DNA of 64,000 bases from JBGSUZ01 sp043770095 (GTDB lineage Bacteria > Bacillota > Clostridia > Peptostreptococcales > Acidaminobacteraceae), in assembly GCA_043770095.1 (NCBI GenBank), contig JAYVIR010000049.1, forward strand, positions 116,102-180,101, in the 5' to 3' direction. Shown one piece after another: positions 26,305 through 36,000 of this stretch; the stretch's first letter is position 1, and every line of letters begins with the position of its first letter. The notes under the pieces were generated by a model. It saw nothing but the letters and a program-made list of their open reading frames with translations. It had not been told where the DNA came from and searched no databases. A program made the translations under genes and the position numbers.

Positions 26305-27796
26305 ATATAATGCGTTTGTTTTTTTGCTGCTCCTTGGTGCAATTGGACTGCTTGCCTATTTAAGTTTGAGTGGGATTAAAAGCTATCAAGAAGAGCAGCT
26401 AGAAGGTTATTTGGCTAGTCAGGCTCGTGCAGCGCATGTGATCATGGGTGAAAAACTCAGTCAAGATAGCGCTCGTGAAATGGTCAGACAGCTTAGCGTC
26501 GACAGGTGGATGGTCACAGAAGTCTATGGGTTGAAAGGGGCGCTACTCTCAGGAAGTCGTTTCACTGGCACGCAAGCGGATTATAACCTAGCAGAGCATG
26601 AGAAAGCGATGGCCTTTGCGCAAAGTGGCAAAATCGCCTATACGAAACTCAGCCTGCAGGAAACTTACGGCGATCCGCTGGTGGATTATTACGCGCCACT
26701 TAAAATTGGAGAGGAACAAGTCGGCGTACTGCGAATGACCTATCGTTATCAAAACTATTTAATTTTCTATAATCAAATGAAGGGGCAAATCAGCCTGGCA
26801 GCAGCTGGAGTCTTTGCGGTAAGTCTGCTCATCGGCGTTTGGTATTTCGGAAAAATGACAAGAGCGGTGAAAAAATTAGAAATTTCTGTGGATAGCGTTG
26901 GAAGAGGGCATCGAGAAGGTGTTCATATTTTGGTGCGAAACGATGAGCTCGGACGCCTCAGCAGAGGCATTTCTGACATGTCGGATACCATTTTTAATCA
27001 GATTGAGCGCCTTGAAGACGAGCATGTTAAGTTAACGCTGGCGGTTGAAAAGCTCAAGCAGATGGAGACAAAGCAACGTGCTTTTTTTGGCAATATCACC
27101 CATGAATTTAAAACGCCCTTATCGGTGATCAACGCCTATAACGATTTGGCGCAAATGTACCCAGACGATCCGCAGTTAATGGATACGACTCAAAAGCAAA
27201 TACGAAGCGAGGTCATTCGGCTCAGCGCGATGGTGGAGCAGTCCTTGGAACTTGCGAAGTTTGAAAAATATGACTTTGAGATAAGAAGAGAAGCGGTTGA
27301 CTTAAAGCCTCTCCTAAAGCAAGTGGTAGAACGACTTTCTGTAAAAGCAGATAAATATAATATACAAGTCAATTTTGAAGCAAATGCTCCTGCGCACATA
27401 TTGGCAGACTCGGAAGCGCTCACTCAAATTTTTATAAACCTCGTAGACAACGCCATTAAATACAATAAGTTTGGTGGATTTCTAAACGTTGCAATTCTAA
27501 TAAATGTGAATACAGTTGAGGTTGCTATTGAAGACAGTGGCGTCGGCATAGAAATAGAACGTCTGGAAACGATTTTTGAACCTTTTTCCAGTTTTAGAAC
27601 CGACAATTTGACAGAAATAAAAGGCAGCGGCTTGGGTTTGGCATTAGTGAAGCGACTGGTGGAATTACAAGGCGGTAGTATTTTTATTAAAAGTATTTTG
27701 GGGAAAGGAACGAAAGTCCACGTATGTTTTGCTAAATTGTCACCAGATGGAAACAACTTGGAAACAAGCGGCAACAGCTTGGAGAAACGCCTTTGA
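26288..27796 (+). CDS. Sensor histidine kinase
   Basis: The 502-residue protein has membrane helices near 8-28 and 160-182 that flank an extracytoplasmic sensor region. A HAMP linker follows, then a HisKA domain with phosphoacceptor His in NITHEFKTPLS. The HATPase domain has an N box DNAIKYNK, a G1 box DSGVGIE and a G2 box GSGLGLALV. It phosphorylates the upstream regulator. The sensor region contains no recognised ligand-binding motif. Confidence 0.95.
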   Translation: MSLRVKYNAFVFLLLLGAIGLLAYLSLSGIKSYQEEQLEGYLASQARAAHVIMGEKLSQDSAREMVRQLSVDRWMVTEVYGLKGALLSGSRFTGTQADYNLAEHEKAMAFAQSGKIAYTKLSLQETYGDPLVDYYAPLKIGEEQVGVLRMTYRYQNYLIFYNQMKGQISLAAAGVFAVSLLIGVWYFGKMTRAVKKLEISVDSVGRGHREGVHILVRNDELGRLSRGISDMSDTIFNQIERLEDEHVKLTLAVEKLKQMETKQRAFFGNITHEFKTPLSVINAYNDLAQMYPDDPQLMDTTQKQIRSEVIRLSAMVEQSLELAKFEKYDFEIRREAVDLKPLLKQVVERLSVKADKYNIQVNFEANAPAHILADSEALTQIFINLVDNAIKYNKFGGFLNVAILINVNTVEVAIEDSGVGIEIERLETIFEPFSSFRTDNLTEIKGSGLGLALVKRLVELQGGSIFIKSILGKGTKVHVCFAKLSPDGNNLETSGNSLEKRL

Positions 27797-27827
27797 TAAA
27801 CTGGTATTTGAAGAGGGGGTGTAGCAC

Positions 27828-28958
27828 ATGCGAAGAATTTTGCCGATTTTATTAGTGTTCAGTTTCGGCTGTTTTCTAACAGGTTGCCAAAAAAGCACTC
27901 AAAATCGAGAATATGTGACTGAAAATGGCCAAACCACTGTGGTGCTAGACCAAACGCAGGCCATTTTTCCAAAGGAAGCAGCAGCGGTTGAAAAAAAGGT
28001 GATTGAAAATTATAGAGCTTATGACTTCCTCGACAACGATGTTTTGGTGGGTTACCAATTTTCAAAGACTGTTTTTGGAGACGATCGCGGCATATGGATT
28101 TACCAACTAAAAGAGGATAAATTGGGACTTCGCTTGGAAATAGAGGAAAGTCCTAAAACGGTGAGCGTTTCAAAGGATAAAGCGCAGATGGTTGTCCTTC
28201 CAGATAAGACCGGAGAATATGGGAATTTATTGCTGATGGACTTGAAAAATGGCGCGGTGAAAACGTTTAAAGCGCCGCCTAAAAGTTATTTCTGGCAGTT
28301 TAATTGGCAATATGACGGTTCGGGTCTAACGGGATTTGATGTGCTGCAGGGCCGTACAAAAATTTGGCGCATCAATAAAGAGGGGACGTTAACGGCGAGC
28401 GAACTCGGGTATTTTAGTAAAAGCTACGTAGAGATTGAAAATCTACAAGGGACATCAACCTATTTATACTACACACTAATGGGTGAAGCGTCCGGTCTCT
28501 ATCGGTACGATTGGAAAACTAAGAAGAGTGAAGCGCTTAGCCGGGGGCATTTTATTAAAAGACTGCGCTTATCTCCAAGTGAAGATCGATTCGCGGTTGT
28601 GGATTATAAAAATAACAGCCAAATGCAAAGCCTTTCCATTTACGGGATAGATGCGAAAGTAAACTATGAAGTTTTTAAATCGCCTTTGATTGAACAAGTC
28701 ATATGGCAACCAGACGGCGCGGGTATCGTTTTTACAACGGTGGAAAAAGAAGGCAAGCTCAGTGTCTATCGCGCAAATCTTGCAGATGGGCAACTGCAAT
28801 ACTTAGGCGAATATCCCAATTACAGCATAGAAAGTTTGGCCTTTAGCCCAGACAGCTCAAAACTTCTAATTACTTATATCAATCAAGGGGCGAAGGATCC
28901 TATATGGATTACCCATATACTCACTTTGTCAGAGGGAGGAACAGGTTATGATCAATAA
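27828..28958 (+). CDS. Lipoprotein with WD40/TolB-like beta-propeller character
   Basis: The 376-residue protein starts with a lipoprotein signal ending in the lipobox LTGC (Cys20), so it is expected to be membrane-anchored outside the cell. The rest contains propeller-like blades of the form SPSEDRFAVVDYK, QPDGAGIVFTTV and SPDSSKLLITYI, typical of TolB/WD40-like repeats. GAGGGGGTG lies before the ATG. It follows the histidine kinase by 31 bases and overlaps the next lipoprotein by 11 bases. An accessory or target role for the two-component system is inferred. Confidence 0.8.
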   Translation: MRRILPILLVFSFGCFLTGCQKSTQNREYVTENGQTTVVLDQTQAIFPKEAAAVEKKVIENYRAYDFLDNDVLVGYQFSKTVFGDDRGIWIYQLKEDKLGLRLEIEESPKTVSVSKDKAQMVVLPDKTGEYGNLLLMDLKNGAVKTFKAPPKSYFWQFNWQYDGSGLTGFDVLQGRTKIWRINKEGTLTASELGYFSKSYVEIENLQGTSTYLYYTLMGEASGLYRYDWKTKKSEALSRGHFIKRLRLSPSEDRFAVVDYKNNSQMQSLSIYGIDAKVNYEVFKSPLIEQVIWQPDGAGIVFTTVEKEGKLSVYRANLADGQLQYLGEYPNYSIESLAFSPDSSKLLITYINQGAKDPIWITHILTLSEGGTGYDQ

Positions 28959-30066
28959 AAAATGGCTTTCGAGCTTTTTGATTCTTACTTTAGTGCTCAG
29001 TTTGGGAACGGGCTGTCAAAAAAAAGCAGCAATCGTTGAAGCGCCAGCAGAATCTGTTACAACGGTTGAAAGTACAACACCAGTAGCTGAAACACCTGCT
29101 AACCCTTATGCAGATATAATCAAGGGATATGAGAGCAAAATCGGCTATGTTAGCGTCAGCACTCCAGCAAAGACAGAAATCGAGCAAAAAGCCTTGGTAG
29201 ACGCCATGATGAAACTTAAAGCAGAAAAGGCCAATTCACTAAAAATATTTACTTTTTTTAAAGCCAATATTGAAAGCCTTAGAACCCCTTATGCCGATGA
29301 ATTTGCGGCGTATGGCCTGAGTGCGCTCAGACTTAATTCATTTGAGGACTACAGCCAAACTGAAAAATATTTTTCAGAAGAGGCAAACATGAAACAATTT
29401 TATGCAGAAGCGGAAAAAGTAGCGTTTAATTATTTAGATCTTAAGCATGAAGTGGACAAGCTTGAAGACTCAGAATTAAAAAAAGTGATGCAGACTGCAA
29501 CACCCCAAGGTTATATTTTTGCGAGTGCCGAATATATGGTTTTCCCTGTGGTCGATTATACAGAGTTTGCAAAATATAAAGTGCTCTATAGCCCTGAATT
29601 TGCAGCGATATTGGATCAAGAAGCATATGACAACGTTCAAATTCTAGTCAGTGATGGTGGACTCATAGCAGGTTTAGATCATATTGCTGCTCGAATTTTT
29701 GAAGCAGACCAAGATTTGAAAGATAGCGCCGATAATAAATATCAAAAATATTTAGCCATGGATTATGCCAATCGAATGGCGATGATTTTGTATGGGACGG
29801 ACAATTCGCCTATGTATGATTATGAAACAATGAAACTGAGAGAAGAAGTGGTGCTTTTATACAAAAAAATGGCCAGTTATAAGGACACAAAGACCGCCAC
29901 TTACATCGAAATGCAAATGGCGATTTTAGCGGAGTCAGATGGGAAATATAACGATGCAACCAACGCAAAAATTGGCGAGTTGCTAAAAAAAATCAGAACG
30001 GATTACAAAGTGACCCCTCAAGACGAGACGAATTACCAAGATTGGATGTCTGGCAACCTAAACTAA
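28948..30066 (+). CDS. Lipoprotein of unknown function
   Basis: The 372-residue protein starts with a lipoprotein signal and lipobox GTGC (Cys23), followed by a Thr/Val/Pro-rich spacer and a mostly helical soluble body. I do not recognise the family. GGAGG inside the upstream gene precedes the ATG and the two genes overlap by 11 bases, so translation is coupled. It probably works with the propeller lipoprotein at the outer face of the membrane. Its 3' end overlaps the convergent pckA by nine bases. Confidence 0.75.
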   Translation: MINKKWLSSFLILTLVLSLGTGCQKKAAIVEAPAESVTTVESTTPVAETPANPYADIIKGYESKIGYVSVSTPAKTEIEQKALVDAMMKLKAEKANSLKIFTFFKANIESLRTPYADEFAAYGLSALRLNSFEDYSQTEKYFSEEANMKQFYAEAEKVAFNYLDLKHEVDKLEDSELKKVMQTATPQGYIFASAEYMVFPVVDYTEFAKYKVLYSPEFAAILDQEAYDNVQILVSDGGLIAGLDHIAARIFEADQDLKDSADNKYQKYLAMDYANRMAMILYGTDNSPMYDYETMKLREEVVLLYKKMASYKDTKTATYIEMQMAILAESDGKYNDATNAKIGELLKKIRTDYKVTPQDETNYQDWMSGNLN

Positions 30067-31647
30067 GGTAGGACCTGCCTCAATGACTTCTTTTGAAATG
30101 TCTCCAAATTTTTCGAAATTGGAAATAAACAGATTGGCGAGCGCGCTTGCAGCGAGGTCGTAGGCTGAAGGGTCTGACCAAGTTTTTCGAGGAATGAGGA
30201 CTTCGCTGGGCACGCCAGTGCAACTCGTTGGCACTAAGAAACCAAATAGCGGATCTGTCTCAAATTGCACCCCGTTTAAATCACTAAGGTCGCCATTCAT
30301 GGCGGCCTTTACCATTGCTCTTGTATAAGGCAGGCTCATCCGCTTGCCTACGCCATATGCGCCACCTGTCCAGCCGGTATTGACTAGGTATACGTCAGTT
30401 CCGTGCTGGTTTATTTTTTGCTTTAGAAGGTCAGCATAGACCATCGGGTGTCTTGGCAGGAATGGTTCGCCAAAACCTGTCGAGAAAGTAGCTTGAGGCT
30501 CAGTAATGCCTCTTTCGGTGCCAGCCAATTTGCTAGTGTAGCCCGAGAGGAAGTGGTACATTGCCTGTTCGGGGCTAAGTTTGGCAATCGGAGGCATGAC
30601 GCCAAATGCATCTGCCGTAAGGAAAATGACCGTTTTTGGATTGCCGCCAATCCCAGGAATAACCGCGTTTGGAATGAAATCGATTGGATAGGCCGCACGT
30701 GTATTTTCGGTCAGCTCATCGCTATGAAAATCTAAGGCTCTCGTTTCATCAGACATGGAAACGTTTTCAAGGACACAGCCAAATCGAATCGCATCCCAAA
30801 TTTGAGGTTCATTCTTTTGAGAGAGGTTGATACACTTTGCATAACAGCCGCCTTCAAAGTTGAAAATGCCACTCTCGGACCAACCGTGCTCGTCATCTCC
30901 GATGAGTCTACAGTTTGGGTCAGCAGAAAGCGTTGTTTTTCCAGTACCGGAAAGTCCAAAGAACAACGTCGTTTCGTCTTTGTCGTTGATATTCGCTGAG
31001 CAGTGCATAGGAAGAACGCCGCGCTCTGGGAGCAAATAGTTCATGACGGTAAATAACGATTTTTTCATTTCGCCCGCATAATGTGTGCCGCCGATGATGA
31101 CAATTTTCTCTTGTAAATTCAAGATGACAAAGGCTTCAGAATTCGTATGGTCTATTTTGTTAAGCGCGTTAAATCCGGGCACACAGATAATGGTATAGTC
31201 GCTTATGTGCTCAGCTAGTTCTATTTCTGAAGGTCGCACAAACAATTGCTTAACAAATAAATTTTGCCAAGCATATTGGTTGATGACGGTAATGGGCAGT
31301 CTGTAGGTTGGGTCTGCGCCGCAAAAACCATTGAAAATGAATAAATCTTTCTCCTCCATATAAGCCGTCACTCTATAAAAAATTCTCCAAAAAGTATCTT
31401 CATCCATTGCTTGATTGGTCTTTCCCCAAGCGATGCTTTCGCTAACGCCCGGCGTATTCACAATGAACCGATCAAGTGGCGAACGGCCCGTATATTTCCC
31501 TGTTTGAACGGCTAAAGCGCCATTGGAGGCCAATTTGCCTTCAGAGCGCATAACAGCAAGTTCGACAAGACGCGCATCAGATAAATTTTCGTAAAGGTGG
31601 TTGACGTTTATGATGCCTAATTTGTTTAGCAATAAATTCGCTTTCAT
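30058..31647 (-). CDS. pckA: Phosphoenolpyruvate carboxykinase (ATP)
   Basis: The 529-residue enzyme is full length for the family. Visible motifs are the oxaloacetate-binding YTGRSPLDRF segment, the P-loop GLSGTGKTT (231-239), the metal/phosphate motif LIGDDEHGW, and FNFEGGCYAK. It interconverts oxaloacetate plus ATP with PEP, CO2 and ADP. In anaerobes it may run in either direction. It is a single gene on the minus strand, with a 317-base gap upstream, and its end overlaps the convergent lipoprotein gene. Confidence 0.96.
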   Translation of the reverse strand: MKANLLLNKLGIINVNHLYENLSDARLVELAVMRSEGKLASNGALAVQTGKYTGRSPLDRFIVNTPGVSESIAWGKTNQAMDEDTFWRIFYRVTAYMEEKDLFIFNGFCGADPTYRLPITVINQYAWQNLFVKQLFVRPSEIELAEHISDYTIICVPGFNALNKIDHTNSEAFVILNLQEKIVIIGGTHYAGEMKKSLFTVMNYLLPERGVLPMHCSANINDKDETTLFFGLSGTGKTTLSADPNCRLIGDDEHGWSESGIFNFEGGCYAKCINLSQKNEPQIWDAIRFGCVLENVSMSDETRALDFHSDELTENTRAAYPIDFIPNAVIPGIGGNPKTVIFLTADAFGVMPPIAKLSPEQAMYHFLSGYTSKLAGTERGITEPQATFSTGFGEPFLPRHPMVYADLLKQKINQHGTDVYLVNTGWTGGAYGVGKRMSLPYTRAMVKAAMNGDLSDLNGVQFETDPLFGFLVPTSCTGVPSEVLIPRKTWSDPSAYDLAASALANLFISNFEKFGDISKEVIEAGPTLV

Positions 31648-31964
31648 AGAGAAGCCTCACTTTCGATTGAATACAATGTGTATGGTATTAAATTATCAAG
31701 AAATCGATAAAGCGTACACACTATTAATAAGGAATAAAGCTTAAAAACGTGATTTTTATAAGCGCATATTTGAAATAACTGTATTTATAATAAAGCATAT
31801 TTGGGTATATACCGTTTTATAATATTATGGCGTCTGTTTTCATTTGTAATGAGACTTTAACACGTATTAAAATGGTGGTCACTTATAATAGAGTTAAGAA
31901 AAGCGTTGATATTGCCGATAATTTCTAAGTTAGGACTAATTTAGACCATTGAGGAGAAATAAAA
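31648..31964. promoter_or_regulatory. AT-rich divergent intergenic region between pckA and the SLH operon
   Basis: No gene is seen in these 317 bases. TATAAT hexamers facing right occur at 31786, 31818 and 31884; none has a clear -35 at standard spacing. GCATATTTG occurs twice in direct orientation (31764-31772 and 31795-31803), 31 bases apart, or about three helical turns. ATAAAGC also recurs three times. The region must hold promoters for both pckA and the SLH operon. Confidence 0.4.
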
Positions 31965-32999
31965 ATGAAATTAAAATCTTATATAGGCACTGCGATGGCA
32001 CTTCTAATTTTATGTACTGCAGTCGGCGCGTATGCAGCAACTGCGCCAATCACCACTATAAGCCAACTGGATCAAACGCTTAAAAGTGCCCTATTCTCTG
32101 CGCAGTATGAGGACTATCTGCCAAGTGAGTGGTTCAAAACAGTCAAACTTAATGCCAATTTGACAAGAGGAGACGCTGCGTATTTATTCATTAATACCCT
32201 TGCAAAAGCATCTGGAAACGCACCTGAATCTATGACTTATAAAACCGATTTAAAGGACACGGATGATCCAATGTTCAGCCGTGTGATAGACATGGGGCTG
32301 ATGAGTGTTGGGCAAGATTTGAAATTCAACCCGAAAAGCGTTGTCACACAGCAAGAAATGGCCGTTTTGACGACAAAAATGCTAATTCAATTAAACGCTT
32401 ATCAAAAACCAACAAAAGCGCTGACCTTTAAAGATGTCGCTAAAATAGCACCCTGGGCTAAGGAATCCGTTCAGTATTTGGCAGAGAAACAATGGCTTCT
32501 ATGGGTCAAAGGGCAAAATTTCGAACCAAAAAAAGCGGTCACGTTGGCTCAAACAATTGCCATTTCTGACCAAGTGCTTTCTGCCTTCAAAGTATATCCG
32601 AGTGCAATCAAAGCAAACGCATCCGAGAAAAAATTTGATGTAAAAGGTTTTAAAGTGCCTCTCCCTACAAGCAGTGAGTTAGAAGTCTCGGTGAACACAG
32701 AAGGGTCTCTGCGTATTTTCTTCAGCGGAAATCTTAAAAATAGAGCTCAAAATAGCCAAAAGATAGTCACCCAGCAACTCGTTGAGTTGCTAGACAGCAA
32801 CGCTAAAGTGAGTTATGATGCCAGAAGCAATTTACTTGATGGCCTTTTAAAAAGCTGGGATAAGACTTTGCAAAGATACAATTTTGATAAAGATTTCTTC
32901 ATTCGATTAGACAACGGGCAAACGAGTGTGAAAAAACCGAGCGGATCATCCTTAATGCTTCAAAAGGGCGAAGTGCTCAATTTAGAAGTAATCCAATAA
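31965..32999 (+). CDS. Secreted SLH-domain protein
   Basis: The 344-residue protein has a signal peptide (cleavage near AYA-AT), then SLH-like repeats. The first carries NANLTRGDAAYLFIN (about 60-75). Others read KDTDDPMFSRVIDMGLMS (about 96-140) and FKDVAKIAPWAKESVQYLAEKQWL (about 160-210). The C-terminal third is a separate soluble domain with no recognised family. SLH repeats would hold it on the cell wall. GAGGAG lies before the ATG. It is the first of five co-oriented genes spaced 6 to 41 bases apart. Confidence 0.83.
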   Translation: MKLKSYIGTAMALLILCTAVGAYAATAPITTISQLDQTLKSALFSAQYEDYLPSEWFKTVKLNANLTRGDAAYLFINTLAKASGNAPESMTYKTDLKDTDDPMFSRVIDMGLMSVGQDLKFNPKSVVTQQEMAVLTTKMLIQLNAYQKPTKALTFKDVAKIAPWAKESVQYLAEKQWLLWVKGQNFEPKKAVTLAQTIAISDQVLSAFKVYPSAIKANASEKKFDVKGFKVPLPTSSELEVSVNTEGSLRIFFSGNLKNRAQNSQKIVTQQLVELLDSNAKVSYDARSNLLDGLLKSWDKTLQRYNFDKDFFIRLDNGQTSVKKPSGSSLMLQKGEVLNLEVIQ

Positions 33000-33018
33000 G
33001 TCAAGGAGGGCACTGGAG

Positions 33019-36000
33019 ATGGGAAAACAGAGTAAATTTGAATACCTGCGCAGAGGGTTGGCGCTTGGATTAATCGGCGTTCTTATTGCAACGGCAGCGC
33101 CGTGGTCAGGAGTTGTTGCTTCTTTTGCACAAATTGATGCAGGCAAAAATTCAAAAGGTGATGACATTAAAATTGACAGCATTGGGTTAACAAAAGAACA
33201 TAACGGCCTTGAAATGAGTTCGGCTTATGTGCAGATTATCGGTTCGAATTTAGGGACAGCAACCGCTCTTTTTGAAAAGACCGTCACAAGCGATCCGCTT
33301 CCTTTAGGAAACGGGGGCTTTCAAGCGATCGGCAAGAAAGTTGATTTCGGTTCTGAGGCACTAAATAGCATCATTTTAAAGTATACGTTTACAGCCAAAG
33401 AGGCTCAATCGCTTACCGGTAAAATCTTGATCGGCACTCGAGTGATTGATTTAAATTTAGGAAATTTTCCGAACATCAATAAGCTCAGTTTGAAAAATGT
33501 AAATGTGAGCAAATTGGACGACCTTGTCATGGAGGGTAATAACCTCAATTTTACAAGTGGTAGTGGCATTTCGGCAACCTATGGCCGAGATTTGAAACGG
33601 TCTTTTGTGCCAAGCGGTGGTGACAATGCGAATAAAATCTCGCTGACTGACCCGACGCCAGTATCCTCTTTCGGCTATCAAGATCTTGAATTCTCAAGAG
33701 ATTCTATCGTCACCATTGACGCTACCAATAGCGCCCCTGTAAGTGTTAAATACAGTTATGCGAAGGCTTTTAGATTTACACAAGACATTGGGCTTGCCAA
33801 CATGGAAATGTACCCCAATATCGGTGCGACGGGCGACTATCTCTATTTGACTGCGGACACATTCCCGCCTGCCAATTATGCGGTTCACTTGATGCGCAAA
33901 TTGGACGGGACTGAAGAGTACAGCTCTGCCAATTTAGCGGCAACGGTCAACTTAGATGCACTAAAAAAACAATTGGTTGTTCAAGTGCCAGCTGGGCTAA
34001 GCGAAGGCGATTATAACGTGGTGCTAACGCGCGTCGAAAATGGCGAAGTGGTGGCTGAGCAGATTGTTTACAGCGGCTTAAACCCTGACGTGTACACGAT
34101 TGTTGACTCACTTAAAAAGCTTAAAATTGAACAGATTTCTCCGACTACCGGACCAGACACGGGTGTGGATGTGACGGTGGTTGCCAAAAATATGGTCAAC
34201 ATGAACATCCCCGGCCTTAATTTAAATGGCACAACCAAAACCATTGTAGGCGAGGATGCGGATCAAACCCTTAAAATTACCTATACCGACGGAACGTTTA
34301 ACTCAAAACCGGTTAGCGTCGTTCGTAAAGTCAGTATTTTTGTCGGCAATAAGGCGAAGTTCCAAAAGACTGGGACAGTCTTCGACATAGACATCGGAAC
34401 CAACGAATCACCAGATAAGGCATCCATTCGAACATCAAGCATAGATGATGTTTTGACGGATCCAATCAAAGACGTTTTGATCGAGACAGAAACGACCTTA
34501 ACGGCATTGGATCCTAGCGGTAAGGTCTACGTGTTTAAGCAAAGTGCGACTGCAAAAGACGCCTTTACGTTTATTCCAAGTACCTTAATCCCTGTTGTCA
34601 CTTCAGTGACTCCAGATAAAATACAAGTGGAAACAACCATTGGAAGTACTCATAAATTGAAACAAGAGACCTTGTTTGTTATTAAAGGCTCTAATTTCAC
34701 CGTATACAAAAAAGTCAACGCAGATGGTTCGGTAGAATTTAAAAAACCGGCCGTTTTGATAAAAGGCGTCGGCAATATTTCTGAGTCTCAATATCAGATT
34801 GGTTTTTTCCCAAATCTCACGAGCGGTGGCGCCATTAAAGTTAAAGTAACGGATGCAGATGGCGTAGAGACCATTGTCAGAGATGCTGGCGGTGCTATCA
34901 TAAAATTAGAAATGACGGTACTCAACAGCAAGAATGAAGTGGTCGACGGAACGGCGGGCAACGAAATCGGTAATAAAATCATCATCCGCATTCCGGCTGA
35001 AGTGACCATGAAAATTGCCAATGTTAAAAAGAATATCCAAGTGACCAATCCGCGTCTTGGAAGTGAAGACTTTGGTAGTGCGGTGGTCAAATTTGATGCC
35101 GTAGAATTTATCACTACCAGCGATTACCCAATCATCGAAAATGTTGTTCCAAATGTTGTTTCTGTGGATGGCGGTATTGAAGCCATCGTTCGCGGAACAA
35201 ATTTTGCCAACGGCGTAAAGGTTTATTTGGATGGTGAAGAGGTTACTGGCGTAACAAGAGAAGTGGATACTTCAGGCGATAAAATTAACCTTAAGTTTAA
35301 AGTGCCTGCAGGGCGCGAAGGCAAAACACAGCTTCAAGTCATGAACCCATCGGGTGGACTTGCTGTGTGGGACTTTATATATGTCAAATCGTTTGATAAA
35401 GACCCTAAGATCACGCTTATTTCCCCTGCCAAAGGCATTTATGGAACATTGGTCTCCATCAACGGCGACAATTTCCTTAAACCGGATCCAACAACGCCGA
35501 CCAACATCGGATTTGATGCGTTTCGATTAATCGGTTCTAAAATTTACATGGACAACAAAGATGTCAACGCTTACAATGCAGATGTGAATGGCAATCTTCA
35601 ATTTTTACCGTATGTAGCGCCATTAAATGAGCAGTTGATTCTGTTAGATGCCAATAGCAAAGCGCGCTATTCTGAGTTGTTTAAAAATGCATATGTGTAC
35701 GGATACGACTCTGCCGCTCCGGCAGACGCTTCAAAATATCGACTTTATTACACCGATCAAGACGATGGCAAGCGACCCGTTTTAAGCGATAGAGACAAAC
35801 GATACTATGTGTTTAGATATAACATCCTCAGCAGCCAATATGAAGTCTATGACAAAAGTGGTGCGTTAGTAGATGGAAATGTAGCCATCACCTATACCGC
35901 AGGAAGTCCTGAGGGCATTACAAACATTGTGATTGATGATGCGGCAGTGACCGGTGGCAAGGTTTACTTGAAAGCTGTGATGAACAACAGCATCATCCGA

